This document shows, piece after piece, positions 1 through 12,600 of a stretch of DNA of 64,000 bases. Source of the stretch: Plotosus lineatus (Eukaryota; Chordata; Actinopteri; Siluriformes; Plotosidae). The DNA is taken from contig CM045729.1 in the NCBI GenBank assembly GCA_024760905.1, positions 80,188,550-80,252,549 of the forward strand. Direction: 5' to 3'. The number at the start of each line of letters is the position of its first letter. Positions within the stretch are counted from its first letter, which is position 1. Made by a program: the position numbers and the translations under genes. Below the pieces are notes generated by a model, which worked only from the letters and a program-made list of their open reading frames with translations, was not told the DNA's origin and did not search any database.

Positions 1-171
1 ATTCTCATTTTAGTTTTAGTGTAAAAAAAGTGTGGTGACATGCAATACCATCACTGGGGGTGCGACTGCACAATAATAAAAAGGCTAAAACCAAGAGCAA
101 AATGCCATGCAATTTAATAATCCTGTTCAATTTTTAGATTAAAACTAATTAAAATATATGACTAATCACAG

Positions 172-350
172 GGCAGTGGTAGGTGGTGGTAATTTGCTGG
201 GTCACTGATCCCAAGGTTGGGGGTTCAAGCCCCACTCGCCACGAGTTGTCACCACCCACCCTTGTACAGCTAACTGGGTTATCAAAGGTCTTTCATGTCT
301 TTCACTGTCTATGGTGAGAGGTTCATGTAAAAGAACCATTGCTGACTTTT
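172..350 (+). repeat. tRNA-derived SINE (family 1)
   Basis: The repeat starts GGGCAGTGGT and contains a B-box-like GGTTCAAGCCCC, followed by a conserved body ending near AAAAGAACCATTGC. The same family occurs at 43350-43700 and 45406-45605, and the arm-2 counterpart of this copy is at 50345-50545 on the minus strand. It was therefore present before the inverted duplication. Confidence 0.7.
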
Positions 351-581
351 ATCATTTTAATCCACATATCCAGATATTACACAGGCATCATCTAATGGTC
401 TTTTCTCTTACGTCAACACCCGGTGTGTACTCATATTCCTGTTTTTGGCGAATAACACCACAATAAGGGTACCTGATGTGAAATTAGTACAACCTCTTTA
501 GATACATTTCTGCTCACCATGCTGATTAACAGTGATTACAGTATTGGAGAATTTTCAGTCTGCAGATTTTCTAAGTCACTT

Positions 582-862
582 AACCTAATTAGGGTTCCAG
601 CGAGGCTGACGCCCGTCTCAGCCGACTCCAGGCGAACCGTTCATCAGAACATTACAGAAAATTTGAAATCACGAATCAGCCCACTGTGCATGTTTTTGGA
701 CTGTGGGAGGAAACCGAGTACACGGAGGAAACCAGTGCAAGCACAAGGAGAATATGCAAACTCCAGACAGATACACCGATGTTGTTCCCGGGAATCAAAC
801 CAAGGGCTTTCTTGCTGGGAGGTGGATATATTAATCACTGCACCACCATGCTGCCCCCCCAA
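582..862 (-). repeat. tRNA-derived SINE (family 2), minus strand
   Basis: Read on the minus strand it begins with a GGTGGTGCAGTG head, then GCAAGAAAGCC, a GGTTTGATTCCC B-box-like motif and a GTTTGCATATTCTCC block. These are the conserved blocks of a SINE family common in teleosts. Its arm-2 counterpart is at 49925-50145 on the plus strand. Confidence 0.7.
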
Positions 863-1224
863 ATTATTATTATTATGTTTGCTTTAAACAGTGTCTAAGA
901 TCAATCGGTTCAAAACACTGACTCATTTGCCAAACCAGTTAATAATGCAGGGAGGTAATGTTCTCAGGGAGTCTGGAGCCTATTTCAGCTGGCACGAAGC
1001 GAAAGCGTGGTACACGGGTCCATAACAGGGAGAAGCTGAAACTTCAAAGTCAGAAATGTAAACATGGCTCCATCTGCTGTATGATTTAAAAGACTGCAAG
1101 TATTTTGACATTTTCATAGTTGACTATTTTTGGAGGAGATGGTGTGTGTGTATACATGTTTACAGACTGAATTTCTACGTAATAGACTTACTTAATTTCT
1201 GAATCAGTCACTCCTACACTTGGT

Positions 1225-4033
1225 AATGCAGCCATGAGGTGGTCCCAAGCCCGGAGAAATGCAGAGGGTTGTGTCAGGAAGGGCATCCGACGTAAAACCA
1301 ATGCCAAACATTTATGATGCAAATCAGAAGTATTACCCCCATACCAGATCGGTTGAGGCTTGGGTTAACAACGACCGCCATCAGTGCTGTCAATCAACAG
1401 GGTGCTGATGGAAATTGGACTACTGTTGGTCGAAGACGTCGAAGAAGGAGAGGTGGGAGGCGTGTTCGTAGGCAGAGAGAGAAGAGGAAGGGCATGAGTC
1501 TAGGACTGAGAGTGGGGACTTTGAATGTTGGAACTATGCAAAGAAAAGGTAGAGAGCTGGCTGATATGATGCAGAGGAGGAAGGTGGACATACTGTGTGT
1601 TCAGGAGACCAGGTGGAAAGGTAGCAAGACTAGAAGCATAGGAGCAGAGTTTAAGCTGTTCTATCATGATGTGGATGGGAAGAGAAATGGAGTAGGAGTC
1701 ATCTTGAAGGAGGGGTTTGTCAGGAATGTTCTAAAAGTGAAAAGAGTGTCAGACAGAGTGATGAGTCTCAAGTTAGAAATTGAAGGTGTAATGCTCAATG
1801 TTGTTAGTGCTTATGGCCCACAGGCAGGATGTGAGCTAGAAGAGAAGGAGAGATTCTGGAGTGACTTAGATGAAGTGATGCAGAGTACCGCCAGAGGTGA
1901 AAGAGTGGTCATTGGTGCAGACTTCAATGGACATGTTGGTGCAGGCAACAGAGGGGACGAGGAAGTGATGGGCAGGTTTGGTATCCAGGACAGGAACGCA
2001 GAAGGACAGATGTTGATAGATTTTGCAAAAAGGATGGAAATGGCTGTGGTGAATACTTTCTTCCAGAAGAAACAGGAGCATAGGGTGACTTATGAAAGCG
2101 GAGGTAGGAGCACACAGGTAGACTACATCTTGTGCAGGCGATGTAATTTGAAGGAAGTCAGTGACTGCAAAGTAGTAGTGGGTGAGAGTGTTGCCAAACA
2201 GCATAGGATGGTGGTGTGCAGGATGACTCTGATGGTGAGAAAGGTGAAAAAGGCAAAGGCAGAGCAGAAGACAAAGTGGTGGAAGCTGAAAAAGGAAGAG
2301 TGTCGTGTTGTCTTCAAGCAGGAGTTGAAACAGGCTTTGGGTGGCCAGGAAGTGCTTCCAAATGACTGGACAACCACAGCAAATGCGATCAGGGACACAG
2401 GTAGGAGAGTACTTGGTGTGTCCTCTGGAAGGAAAGTAGATAAGGAGACTTGGTGGTGGAATGAGGAAGTGCAGGAGTGTATACAAAGGAAGAGGTTAGC
2501 TAAGAAGAAGTGGGACATTGAGAGGACCGAAGAGAGTAAACAGGAGTACAGGGAGACACAGCGTAAGGCGAAAATAGCAGTGACTAAGGCCAAACAGAGC
2601 GCGTATGATGACTTTTATGATGGTTGGATAGTAAAGAGGGAGAAAATGATCTATACAGGTTGGCATAGCAGAGAAATAGAGATGGGGAGGATGTGCAGCA
2701 AGTTAGATTGATAAAGGACAGAGAGGGAAATGTATTGACTGATGACAGAAGTGTGCTGGGAAGATGGAAAGAGTACTTTGAAGAGCTGATGAATGAGGAA
2801 AATGAGAGAGAAAAAAAGAGTAGAAAAAGTGACTGTTGAGGACCAGGAAGTAGCAAAGATTAGTAAGGATGAAGTGAGGAGGGCATTGAAGAGGATGAAA
2901 AGTGGAAAGCCAGTTGGTCCTTGGATGACGTTGGATGACGGTACAGAGAAGGTCAGAAGGAGCTACATTGTGCCTTTGTGGATCTGGAAAAAGCATATGA
3001 CAGGGTGCCAAGAGAAGAACTGTAGTCTTGCATGAGGAAGTCTGGAGTGGCATAGAAGTATGCTAGAGTGGTACAGGACATGTATGAGAGATGTAAGACA
3101 GCGGTGAGGTGTGCTGTCGGTGTGACCGACGAATTCAAGGTGGAGGTGGGACTGCATCAAGGGTCAGCTCTGAGCCTCTTCTTGTTTGCTATGGTGATGT
3201 ACAGGCTGACAGACAAGGTGAGACAAGAATCTCCATGGACTATGATGTTTGCAGATGACATTGTGATCTGTAGTGAGAGCAGAGAACAAGTGGAGGAAAA
3301 TCTAGAGAGGTGGAGGTATGCCCTGGAAAGGAGAGGAATGAAGGTTAGCCTCAGAAAATCAGAATACATGTGTGTGAATGAGAAGGACCCAGGAGGAACG
3401 GTGATGTTACAGGGAGCAGAGATAAGAAAGGTGGAGGATTTTAAGTACTTAGGCTCAACAATCCAGAGCAATGGAGAGTGTGGAAAAGCGGTGAAGAAGC
3501 ATGTGCAGGCAGGCTGGAATGGTTGGAGAAAAGTGTCCGGTATGATGTGCAATAGGAGAGTGTCAGCAAGAATGAAGGGAAAAGTGTACAAGACGGTGTT
3601 GAGGCCAGCGATATTGTATGGCTTAGAAACAGTGGCGCTGAGGAAAAGGCTGGAGGCAGAGCTGGAGGTAGCGGAGATGAAAATGTTGAGGTTCTCTCTG
3701 GGAGTAACGAGGATGGATAGGATCAGAAATGAGTATATCAGAGGGACAGCCCACGTAAGATGTTTTGGAGACAAAGTCAGAGAGGCTAGATTGAGATGGT
3801 TTGGACATGTACAGAGGAGGGATAGTGAGTATATTGGTCATAGGATGCTGAGGTTTGAACTACCATGCAGAAGGCCTCGAGGAAGACCAAAGAAGAGATT
3901 TATGGATGTGGTGAAGGAAGACATGAAGGTCGTTGGAGTCAGAAAAGAAGATGCGGAGGACAGGGTGAGGTGGAGGCGGATGATTTGCTGTGGCGACCCC
4001 TGAAGGGAGCAGCCGAAAGTAAAAGAAGAAGAA
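1225..4033 (+). mobile_element. RTE-clade LINE, copy A, with 18-bp TSD; internally deleted
   Basis: An apurinic-endonuclease (EEP) domain is encoded at 1314-2711, with the motifs LNVGT, VQETRW, GADFNGHVG and QVDYILCRR. The reverse-transcriptase palm and C-terminus follow at 3068-4003, with GLHQGSALS, FADDIVI, KYLGST and RWFGHVQRR. The 3' end has the family's GAAGGGA...CCGAAAG signature and a short GAA-rich tail. The copy is flanked by an identical 18-bp duplication at 1207-1224 and 4034-4051, so the boundaries are firm. It is dead: around 2925-2940 the N-terminal RT palm is deleted (a TTGGATGACG duplication marks the join), a stop ends the first frame at 2711, and another stop lies near 3028. 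Arm 2 has the empty site near 49560-49575, so the insertion postdates the inverted duplication. Proteins of this type are often annotated as craniofacial development protein 2-like. The clade call is from motif memory, not a search. Confidence 0.92.
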
Positions 4034-4051
4034 GTCACTCCTACACTTGGT

Positions 4052-4512
4052 GAAGGTAGAGCATGCCCTGAACATTTTTGAATGTAATATCCAATAGATG
4101 ATTCCTGTGTCTTTTTTTTTTAATCTCATCTTGTGGTTTATTTAGTTGTCGAAGTCCTGAACTCAAAGTTGTTGAAAATGTCTGCTGGAGTCATTTCACC
4201 TTAATACCACATGATTTAAATATATCTTTATTTCAACAGAATATTTAATTAGTTTGAGAATTCAGAATATAATTCTATCAATATTTCCAGTGTTTACTTC
4301 CATTTCATAGACAAAGTGAGTCAGAATAACATAACATGTCAAAAACGTTTCATAATAAACTGTTCAATGTTTCTGTTAAAAAAAAAAAAAAAAAAACTTT
4401 CACAAAGAATAAACTATTAATCTTCAGTATTTCATTAATTAACTGAAATAAAACAAAAACCAAAAAAAAAAAAAAAAAAAAAGCTCCAACTGATTTGATT
4501 CTCTTACAGAGA
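4052..4512. other. Arm 1, 3' flank of the TRIM pseudogene
   Basis: No gene is visible. The segment is AT-rich with poly-A runs at 4379-4397 and 4463-4482. It matches the region downstream of the arm-2 TRIM (49140-49560) in reverse complement, including the AATAAA-like sites, so it probably holds the old 3' UTR. Confidence 0.6.
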
Positions 4513-6883
4513 CTAAAGTGGGAGGAGCTTTAGAGGAGATTCTAAACCATAAACCCGAATGAATGTCAGTAACGCATCAGTGAATGTGTGTGTGAAAGTG
4601 TGGATATGTTTGTTAGTGAGCAGGTCGAAGAAGGACACTTTTCCTCTGTCCCAGTCCACCTGGATTCTGATCCTCTGGAGTTTCTGTGATACTGAGAGGA
4701 GAGTTAATTTCTGTGGTGTAGAACCTGCTCGGTATTCGCCACTCATATACCACACACACCAGATTCCACTCTTGGAGAATATCCACCCCTTCAGCTCAGC
4801 AGATTCCCTCATCACACCCACATTCCACCGTGTACAGTCTCCAACATCAACATCCCAGCAGTGAGTCCCTGAGTTAAAACCCTCAGAACCCAGAACACAG
4901 GAATAAATATTAAATCTCTCTGGATTATCAGGAAGTTTCTGGTTCTCATCACAGAATCTCACACTGGTCAGATCATCAGATACAATGAGGTTAGGATGAG
5001 CAGTGTTGGGGTCCAGAGTTACAGGTACTGAAAACACACACGCACACACATACTCCATAAGAAACTCTGAACCGTTAAGTCTCTGCTACACTCCGTTGGT
5101 TCCTCAGTCTCTCTGCTCAATACAAACACTGAACTGAGAAAGTTTTTCTTTATTTAATGAGCCACAGTCTGATACTCAACTTCAAAATAAACTGTCAACT
5201 GCATTACCAAGGAACCAAATTAAACATGAAGACTTTAATAATAATACTACACATAAAAATTCCACCACTTTTTTGAAATATAAATAGAAAGAGTTTTGCT
5301 GCTTTTAGACCATCTCTGCTGCCCCTGCCATCTGAACACGGATTAAAGAGATGATACTGTAGATTTTTACACCAATTGAATGAAATAAAATAGGGAAAAA
5401 TCTTTTGCAACAATGAACTTATTGAATGCACCACAGTATACACGAACTAAAGGCTTTCAAAATAAAAATATGTCACATGAAATGTAAATAGATTTATATA
5501 TGTACTGCATAATAATGATCATTAAAATAATGAATAATAATTTAGAGACTGCCAGACAGACACACACGAGAGAATGAATGAGGGGTTGGGGGGAGGTACT
5601 TTTCCGTAGCTTACTGTATTGTACAATGTTTTGCATTTTCTCCCAGACTCTGAACTGCAGGTTGCTCAGATGCTTTGCCACATCGATCAGTGCTCCTGAA
5701 AGCTCCTCTGGATGCTGCAGTGTGCACTGGGCTCTGTCAACACATTCAGGATTCAGTGCTGCTGTGGGTTTGGATTCAGAAACAGAATGAGAGAGACAGG
5801 AAGAACATCACTCACCTTTTCACTGTGGCCTTGTATTTCTGTAAAACAACAAAATAAATATCAGTGGATATGATTGACATTTTTACACCAAAGAAATGTG
5901 ACGTTTCTGACGATGGAAACAAGTTTTACTTTCTCAAGGTATCAATACTGAATAAATGATTCTCACTCGTAAGAACGAGATGTCTTCAGCTCTCATCTCC
6001 TCTTCTATGTCTCTGATGGTGTCTGAAAGGGATGAAATGTCTCTGCTCAGCTTCTCCATCTTCTCCATTATCATCCAACTCTTCTGCTCCTCTTCCTTTC
6101 TCAGTGCAGTTATCCTGACTGCCTCCTCATCTTGAAGAAACCAGTGAAGCTTCTCAAACTCCTCCTTAATCCGACACTGTGTTGGGCCAGAATCTGCAGT
6201 GAAGCAGAAATCCAATTAAATATAATCCATTATGTAATGATAAAATATAATGTCAAACCCATGCTATTGATTCTAACCTTTATATGTTTTGCAGTCTGGC
6301 TCCAGTGCAGTTTACAGTCTTGAAAGACCTTCAGTTTCTTCTGCAGGGGCTTCAGTGCAGTTTTGAGCTTCTCCTGAAACAAATAAACACACTGCATGGA
6401 GACGCCATGTTTCAGCTCTTGTTCGTTACCCACACCACTGTTTATTAGGGAGATTGTACAGTTAAATCTCCCTATATTATTTACCTTGCTGGCGGTTACT
6501 GCCACATCAATGGGGCAGATTTTGTGGTTGGTGTGTTTTCTTGAAGGCTGACACACCACACACACCAGCTGTCGATCGTCCATACAGAAGAGTTTGAATG
6601 TCTCACTGTGCAGACTGTAGACTGCTTCAAACCCTAATGAAGATCTTGGACTTCTCTCCTGTAAGAAAGTCTCACACAGATTCTTTAAGGTCAGATTTCT
6701 GGGAGGTTCAGCCTTAGACGACTTCCTCCTACAAACGGGACATTCTCTGGATCTTTTGGTCTCCCAGAACTTCTCCAAACACACTTTACACACACTGTGA
6801 CTGCAGCCCAGAACAACAGGATCCTTGAAGATTTCACAGCACACAGGACAGGAGAAATCTTCCTCTGAGAATTTAGAAGCCAT
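4513..6883 (-). pseudogene. TRIM-family (RING/B-box/coiled-coil/PRY-SPRY) gene copy with a 4-bp frameshifting deletion
   Basis: Exons on the minus strand, by GT/AG sites and comparison with arm 2: 6485-6883 (RING C12-C15-C27-H29-C32-C35-C48-C51, then B-box 2), 6278-6373 (96 bp), 5967-6193 (coiled coil), 5816-5838 (23 bp), 5615-5733 (119 bp) and 4513-5027 (PRY-SPRY, starting near [10 protein letters not shown]). Intact relatives are RING E3 ubiquitin ligases, often in innate immunity. The third exon is 227 bp against 231 bp in arm 2: 4 bp are missing where arm 2 reads ACACACAGAG (near 6176-6182). With the canonical acceptor the frame stops about 28 codons into the exon, removing most of the coiled coil and all of PRY-SPRY. 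The PRY-SPRY exon is otherwise open and well kept, so the loss is recent, or it is an assembly error. A truncated RING/B-box protein is still possible. Confidence 0.85.
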
Positions 6884-7668
6884 TTAAATTTGCTGTTGTT
6901 GTTCTCTCCAGTCCGAATGTTCAGAGTTTCACTTTAACTTTGATTAAAAGTAATTACAGCCGGATTTCAGGTTTCTTTAAAGTTAAGCACACGACTTTGT
7001 AGGTCCAGTTATTGATCACTTCTTCTCACAGTGCTGAGAATGTGATTCAGATGTCTCCATAAACCGAGAATTAGACAAAACTCACCAGAGCAGAACACTG
7101 CAGGCTGGTTATGGAGGACTGCAATCATCTCAGACTCCACACTTCCTGAATAGGAGGAGTTTTCGAGAGACTTTTTAATAGAGAATGCCAACATTTGAAA
7201 ACCGTCACTAAATGTCACAAAATTACATTCATCAGAAAAGTTGGCAAATTCAAAATCTGCAAAGTTCATTATCATTCACCACACAAAGAGGTAGCTTAAA
7301 GTCTGTGTAAATAAATAAAAAAAAACTGTACTTATGACACTTGTGTCTCTAACGTTGAGGTAATGGACAATATAGCAATGTATATTAGTCTTCTCTTAGA
7401 TGAAAGCAAAGGAGAAATATGTGAAAATATTTTTTCTCATTTGAATAAAAACTTGTCTCCATTAAGATGTGTTGCTGTGTGGGTGTGTATATGAAACTGA
7501 TTAGATTCAGATTTTTAGCAATGCACATCATTCTCCTCTAGATGGAAGTAAAAAATATGTGAGAAAAAATGTTGAAAAGAAAAATATGAATTATCAACAA
7601 AGGAGTCATTGCAGTTTTACCTGATAGATCTACACATATACACATATATAAATAAATAAATTATCCCT

Positions 7669-7670
<2 letters not shown>
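6884..7670. other. Arm 1, 5' flank of TRIM pseudogene
   Basis: The sequence aligns in reverse complement with 45600-46115 upstream of the arm-2 TRIM, so it includes the former 5' UTR and promoter region. No clear TATA box or other assignable element was recognised. Confidence 0.5.

Positions 7671-7755
<85 letters not shown>
7671..7755. repeat. Compound microsatellite (TG)n(AG)n
   Basis: About 40 bp of TG repeats run directly into about 45 bp of GA repeats. The arm-2 counterpart region (45260-45400) has no such repeat, so it expanded after the duplication or was lost from arm 2. Confidence 0.95.
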
Positions 7756-7760
<5 letters not shown>

Positions 7761-7879
7761 TAAGGAAAACAATGAGGTTTTTAAAATGTGTGCGAACAAA
7801 CTTGCCTTTGCTCTCATTTGCATGGAATACACAACATGTCATGGATGACATATGTCCATCAATCATTCATTTTCTGAAT

Positions 7880-7995
7880 CTTTTAATTCTAATTTGGGTC
7901 TCAGAAGGCTGACACCCATCTCAGCTGACTCTGGGTGTTGGCAGAGTACACTCCGGACAGCTCGCCAGGCCATTGCAGGGCAGATATCTGTCCAT
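7880..7995 (-). repeat. 3' part of a SINE, minus strand
   Basis: The block reads TTCATTTTCTGAA, then AGGCTGACACCCATCTCAGC and GGCCATTGCAGGGCAGA, which is the reverse complement of the SINE 3' body and (AATG)n tail. The arm-2 counterpart is at about 45025-45150. Confidence 0.6.
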
Positions 7996-9070
7996 ATTAA
8001 ATCTCATAAAAATTTCCAAACAATATCTAAATAAATTTTAATCTATCCACCTACATATTGAAGCTCCAGTCTTTCTATTCTGGGTTATTTGGGCTCTTCA
8101 ATCTCGACAGGGAGATTCCATTCATGGCATGATTTTGGAGTCTGGAAATCTCACAGGATCTCATATATTCGCATGTTAATTGTAATAAGACTGGACATCT
8201 GCAAAAGACAATCGCTGATATAATGTGTCATGTCAAGAATAGGAAATGTTACATTAATACATGCCGGAATGACTCTGATGTATTGATTACATCATGCAAT
8301 CAGAAAAAAAGGCCATTTGATTTTTTTTTCTTTTCTTTCTTTAAAACCATTTTAAAATACCACAGATACACATATTCTGACAGAATCACCCAGTAATTAA
8401 TGTTTGCCATTTAAAGTACTAAAGCAATCAAGTCAAGCTGGCAAAATTGACACGTCTGATAGGATCTATACATTAACATGCATTAGATCCATTTTGAAAA
8501 CTGTGTTGTCCGTGTGCCTGATAAGATTAATGAATCAATATTCCCAGCCAGGGTTCAACTCCTGCCTTAATGAGCTTGTTATGAGGGGAACCAAAATCAT
8601 ACTATAGCATTGATCTCCAAATCATGTCTGTAAGTAATTAACCTGGAAAACGAGCTTGCTTCACCCTGGGGGAATCAACAGAATAAAATAACACACAAAC
8701 CCACCTGGGCCCGGTTGCTCAAAACACGGTTATTTTAACCACCGGTTGACCCCTAATGGCTGGTTACATTTTTAACCTGCTGTTAGCTCACCGACCAATA
8801 AATATGCATTGTTCAAGGCATGGTTAGTCAAGTCGTTAGTTAACGTTGCCATCAAAGTTAATGGTGTGGTTAACGTTACTGGTTAGCATTCAACATTTTC
8901 AACATTTTCCTAAGCGTACCAAATGTACGCTAGGGGGGAGGGGGTAAGATGTCTGTGTATGCTTTTTAATGTTATAAAAATGTCGATCAACAATAATACA
9001 TGCACTCGTGAATTGTTTTTTTTTTTTTTGTGCGTGTTCGTTTGAAACTCTCAATGCGTGGTTCGCCAAC
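7996..9070. other. Gene-free: end of arm 1 and a short unclassified repeat
   Basis: Positions 7996-8707 match arm 2 (44342-45025) in reverse complement and contain no credible coding region. From 8708 to about 8890 there is a GGCCCGGTTGCTCAAAAC-headed stretch rich in GGTTA/TAACC motifs. It resembles the end of a short nonautonomous DNA element and begins exactly where arm homology stops. The remainder to 9070 is unremarkable. Confidence 0.5.
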
Positions 9071-9071
9071 C

Positions 9072-10690
9072 ACCTTCTTCTTTTCCTTTCGGCTTTGCCC
9101 TTCAGGGGTCGCCACAGCGAATCATCTGCCTCCATCTCACCCTATCCTTTGCATCTTCTTCTCTTACACCAACGACCTTCATGTCCTCCTTCACCACATC
9201 CATGAATCGTCTCTTTGGTCTTCCTCTAGGCCTTTTGCCTGGTAGTTCCAGCCTCAGCATCCTATTACCAATATACTCACTATCCCTCCTCTGTACATGT
9301 CCAAACCATCTCAATCTAGCCTCTCTGACTTTGTCTCCTAAACGTCTTACATGTGCTGTCCCTCTGATGTGCTCATTCCTAATCCTATCCATCCTCGTTA
9401 CTCCCAAAGAGAACCTCAACATTTTCATCTCTGCTACCTCCAGCTCTGCCTCCTGTCTTTTCCCCAGTGCCACTGTTTATAAACCATACAACATTGTTGG
9501 CCTCAACACCGTCTTGTACACTTTTCCTTTCATTCTTGCCGATACCCTCCTATCACACATCACACCGGACACTTTTCTCCAACCATTCCAACCTGCCTGC
9601 ACACGCTTCTTGACCTCTTTTCCACACTCTCCATTGCTCTGGATTGTTGAGCCTAAGTACTTAAAATCCTCCACCTTTCTTATCTCTGCTCCCTGTAACC
9701 TCACCGTTCCTCTTGGGTCCTTGTCATTCATGCACATGTATTCTGTCTTACTGAGGCTAATCTTCATTCCCCTCCTTTCCAGGGCATACCTCCACCTCTC
9801 TAGATTTTCCTGCACTTGTTCTCTGCTCTCACTACAGATCACAATGTCATCTGCAAACATCATAGTCCATGGGGAATCTTGTCTAACCTCGTCTGTCAGC
9901 CTGTCCATCACCATAGCAAACAAGAAGGGGCTGAGAGCTGACCCTTGATGCAGTCCCACCTCCACCTTGAACTCTTCTGTCACACCGACAGCACACCTCA
10001 CCACTGTCTTACATCTCTCATACATGTCCTGCACCACTCTAACATACTTCACTGCCACTCCAGACTTCCTCATGCAATACCACAGTTCTTCTCTCGGCAC
10101 CCTGTCATATGCTTTCTCCAGATCCACAAAGGCACAATGCAGCTCCCTCTGACCTTCTCTGTACTTCTCCATTAACATCCTCAAGGCAAACACTGCATCT
10201 GTGGTGCTCTTTCTTGGCATGAAATCAAATTGTTGTTCACAAATGCTGACCTCTGCCCTTAGTCTAGCTTCGACTATTCTTTCCCATAACTTCATCGTAT
10301 GGCTCATCAACTTTATCCCTCTGTCGTTGCCACAACTCTTCACGTCTCCCTTGTTCTTAAAAATGGGCATCAGCACACTTCTCCTCCATTTCTCTGGCAT
10401 CCTCTCACTCTCTAGTACCTTGTTAAATGTTCTTGTCAGAAAATCTACTGCTACCTCTCCTAGACACTTCCATACCTCCACCGGGATGTCATCAGGACCA
10501 ACTGCCTTTCCATTCTTCATCCTCTTCAATGCCCTCCTCACTTCACCCTTAATAATCTTTGCTACTTCCTGGTCCTCAACAGTCACCTCTTCTACTCTTT
10601 TTTCTCTCTCATTTTCCTCATTCATCAGCTCTTCAAAGTACTCTTACCATCTTCCCAGCACACTTCTGTCATCAGTCAATACATTCACAC
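9072..10690 (-). mobile_element. RTE-clade LINE, copy B, 5'-truncated; RT nearly intact
   Basis: The 3' end is at about 9072 (reverse complement of the GACCCCTGAAGGG...CCGAAAGG signature). RT is encoded in one frame from 10625 down to 9102 with a single interruption, a TAA at about 9474-9476, splitting it into 382- and 123-residue frames. Motifs in order: [69 protein letters not shown] and RWFGHVQRR. The APE domain is missing through 5' truncation, as expected of target-primed reverse transcription. At the 5' edge an ACTTCTGTCATCAGTCA block is repeated (about 10662-10678 and 10689-10705). This is the best-preserved RT domain in the window. Confidence 0.9.
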
Positions 10691-12179
10691 TTCTGTCATC
10701 AGTCAAAGTAAAAAAAATAAATAAATTATTAAAAAAAAAAAAACTAATTAAAATAACATAAATAAACAATTAATTAATTTATTTTTATTTTTACAAAACC
10801 TATCTCTGCCAGGCTAATCATGTTGAAAATGAAAACATTTCTTATGATACTGTAGATCACAGATGTCAAACTCAAGTCCTCCGGGCCAAATCCAGTGAGA
10901 GCTTTTGAAGTACATTTATTGTATTGTATAGTTCTATTGTACATTCTTTGCATCTATTTGAAGTACATTTATTGTATTGTATATTTCTATTGTACATTCT
11001 TTGCATCTAAACTATTGCTACGACATGTAATTCATCAACTATCCACGAGGTGGAGCCAACCTTTTTCAAGTAAACAGCTGCCCTTATAACATGGTTAAGT
11101 GATACTTAAGTGGAAGAAACGATGATGATATCAAGTCACAAACTGACATAAATTTCACATCATTTTGTTCCCTGTAGTAATGTGGTCAACACATCACTCA
11201 TTTCCACTAAATGACATCTTTTCCACCAGTATCAGTGCAATTTGACATCCGTTTATTTCATGTCTACAGTGACTAGTTTCTGATCATGATGACAATTATA
11301 ACGTCTTTCTAACTTTAAAACCAACATACAAGCATGCTGGTGACTAATTTTCAACCAAATTTTGATCTTTTAACTTTTCACTTTCTGGTATTTTCAACTG
11401 ACTTTTTCTACATGTGTTCAATATGGCCTATCTACTTCAAACATGGGGCCCAGAATTTTAACAACAGTCCATAATTTCAGAAGAAATCTATATTTCACAT
11501 CACTTGCATGTAGTTAAAATGTAATGTTCTTGTTACTCATTATTGCAAACAACAAACAAGTAACATGTACTCATTATAATAAACAAGAAACAATGCAACT
11601 GATTGAATGCCTTGCAAATAAATATTTGATAAAAGTTCTGGAGAAAGATTGTGAAACATTTCCAGCAGCTACATAGTACAGTGGTGATTTTGAAACTGAA
11701 TTAGAACTGAGCTCCACAAGCTGAAATTTGTTCTATCTAATGCATGTAAACTCTGGTGCAGATTTAAGGCACTTTGGAGCAAGTTTAGATGTCACTCAAG
11801 GTCCTGCAATTCTGCATCATGGCAGCACCGCTATAGTTAATAAATGATCAACCAATGATGCTTGTATCTTATTGGAACAGGAGCTTTTGCTGTGTTTGTG
11901 TAATGGATAATGATGTGCTGTGCTGCATCAACATGAAATCTGCTTGGTAGTTCAAAATGACAACATTTGAATGTTTACTTTTGTCAGACACCTACATACA
12001 GTTCTTTAATCCGACAACTGACACTTCAACTACAAGTCAGATGGCTGGCACATACATTATATCTGAAGCCCAGGTGAAACTGGACATGTATTGACACCAA
12101 TAATATTATTTTGTCTAAAAACACATAGCTTTTTTTCTTATTGCATGGTCATTAGTAATTCTCAAGAGAGGTGACTGAA

Positions 12180-12250
<71 letters not shown>

Positions 12251-12600
12251 TATTTTTTAATTGTGGTGAAAACAAGAATCAGTGCTGAAGTTCAGCTCAT
12301 AGGAAACGGCACAGACTGACTGCCTGGATCTCATCTTCCAACTAATGGAGATGCTCTTGGACTTATGATGTTCTTTCATGTGGATCAAAAGTTATCACTT
12401 AAAGAGGCAGCATCCAGGATAATGTTTTGGATTATGGACTCTGACAGAACACATACATTCCACATCTAGAAAATTGATTTTTTAAATTATCATTCTAATG
12501 AAGCTTCACTGTAAATAAAAGAATCTAAAAAATAATGGAAAGAGCAACAATGATTGAGAAAAATAATCAGCAGGCATTAATAAAAACATCTCAGAGAGCT
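10691..12600. other. Gene-free stretch with (AT)n microsatellite
   Basis: No supported gene is present. A 57-bp block (about 10907-10963) is repeated at 10964-11007 (TTTGAAGTACATTTATTGT head), a small tandem duplication. A long AT dinucleotide tract lies at 12180-12252. The rest is AT-rich and unannotatable by eye. Confidence 0.5.
12180..12252. repeat. (AT)n microsatellite
   Basis: About 65 bp of uninterrupted TA dinucleotides, followed by an imperfect end. Confidence 0.95.

Larger units (their letters stand above)
1..8707. repeat. Arm 1 of large inverted duplication (continues left of window)
   Basis: This stretch is the reverse complement of 44342-50713. Landmarks seen directly: the first bases correspond to the reverse complement of about 50690-50713, the TRIM exons 4513-6883 to those at 46116-49138, and 8055-8150 to 44880-44970. 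Similarity stops at 8707, just before a GGCCCGGTTGCTC motif, and at 44342 in the other arm. The arm is longer than arm 2 because it carries an RTE insertion (1225-4033) and a TG/AG microsatellite (7671-7755). Its outer end lies beyond position 1. The arms have clearly diverged, so the event is not very recent. Confidence 0.9.

Noticed and set aside
172..260. Possible tRNA gene (B-box-like GGTTCAAGCCCC)
   Set aside because: The A-box region does not form a full cloverleaf and the block belongs to a dispersed SINE family. The same reasoning applies at 19930-19962, 43350 and 60026.
7617..7866. Frames encoding long SLSLSL and HTHTHT runs
   Set aside because: They are translations of the (TG)n(AG)n microsatellite.
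9058..9948. Long plus-strand frame antisense to RTE copy B
   Set aside because: Serine/leucine/proline-rich shadow of the RT coding strand; the same antisense frame appears opposite every RTE copy.
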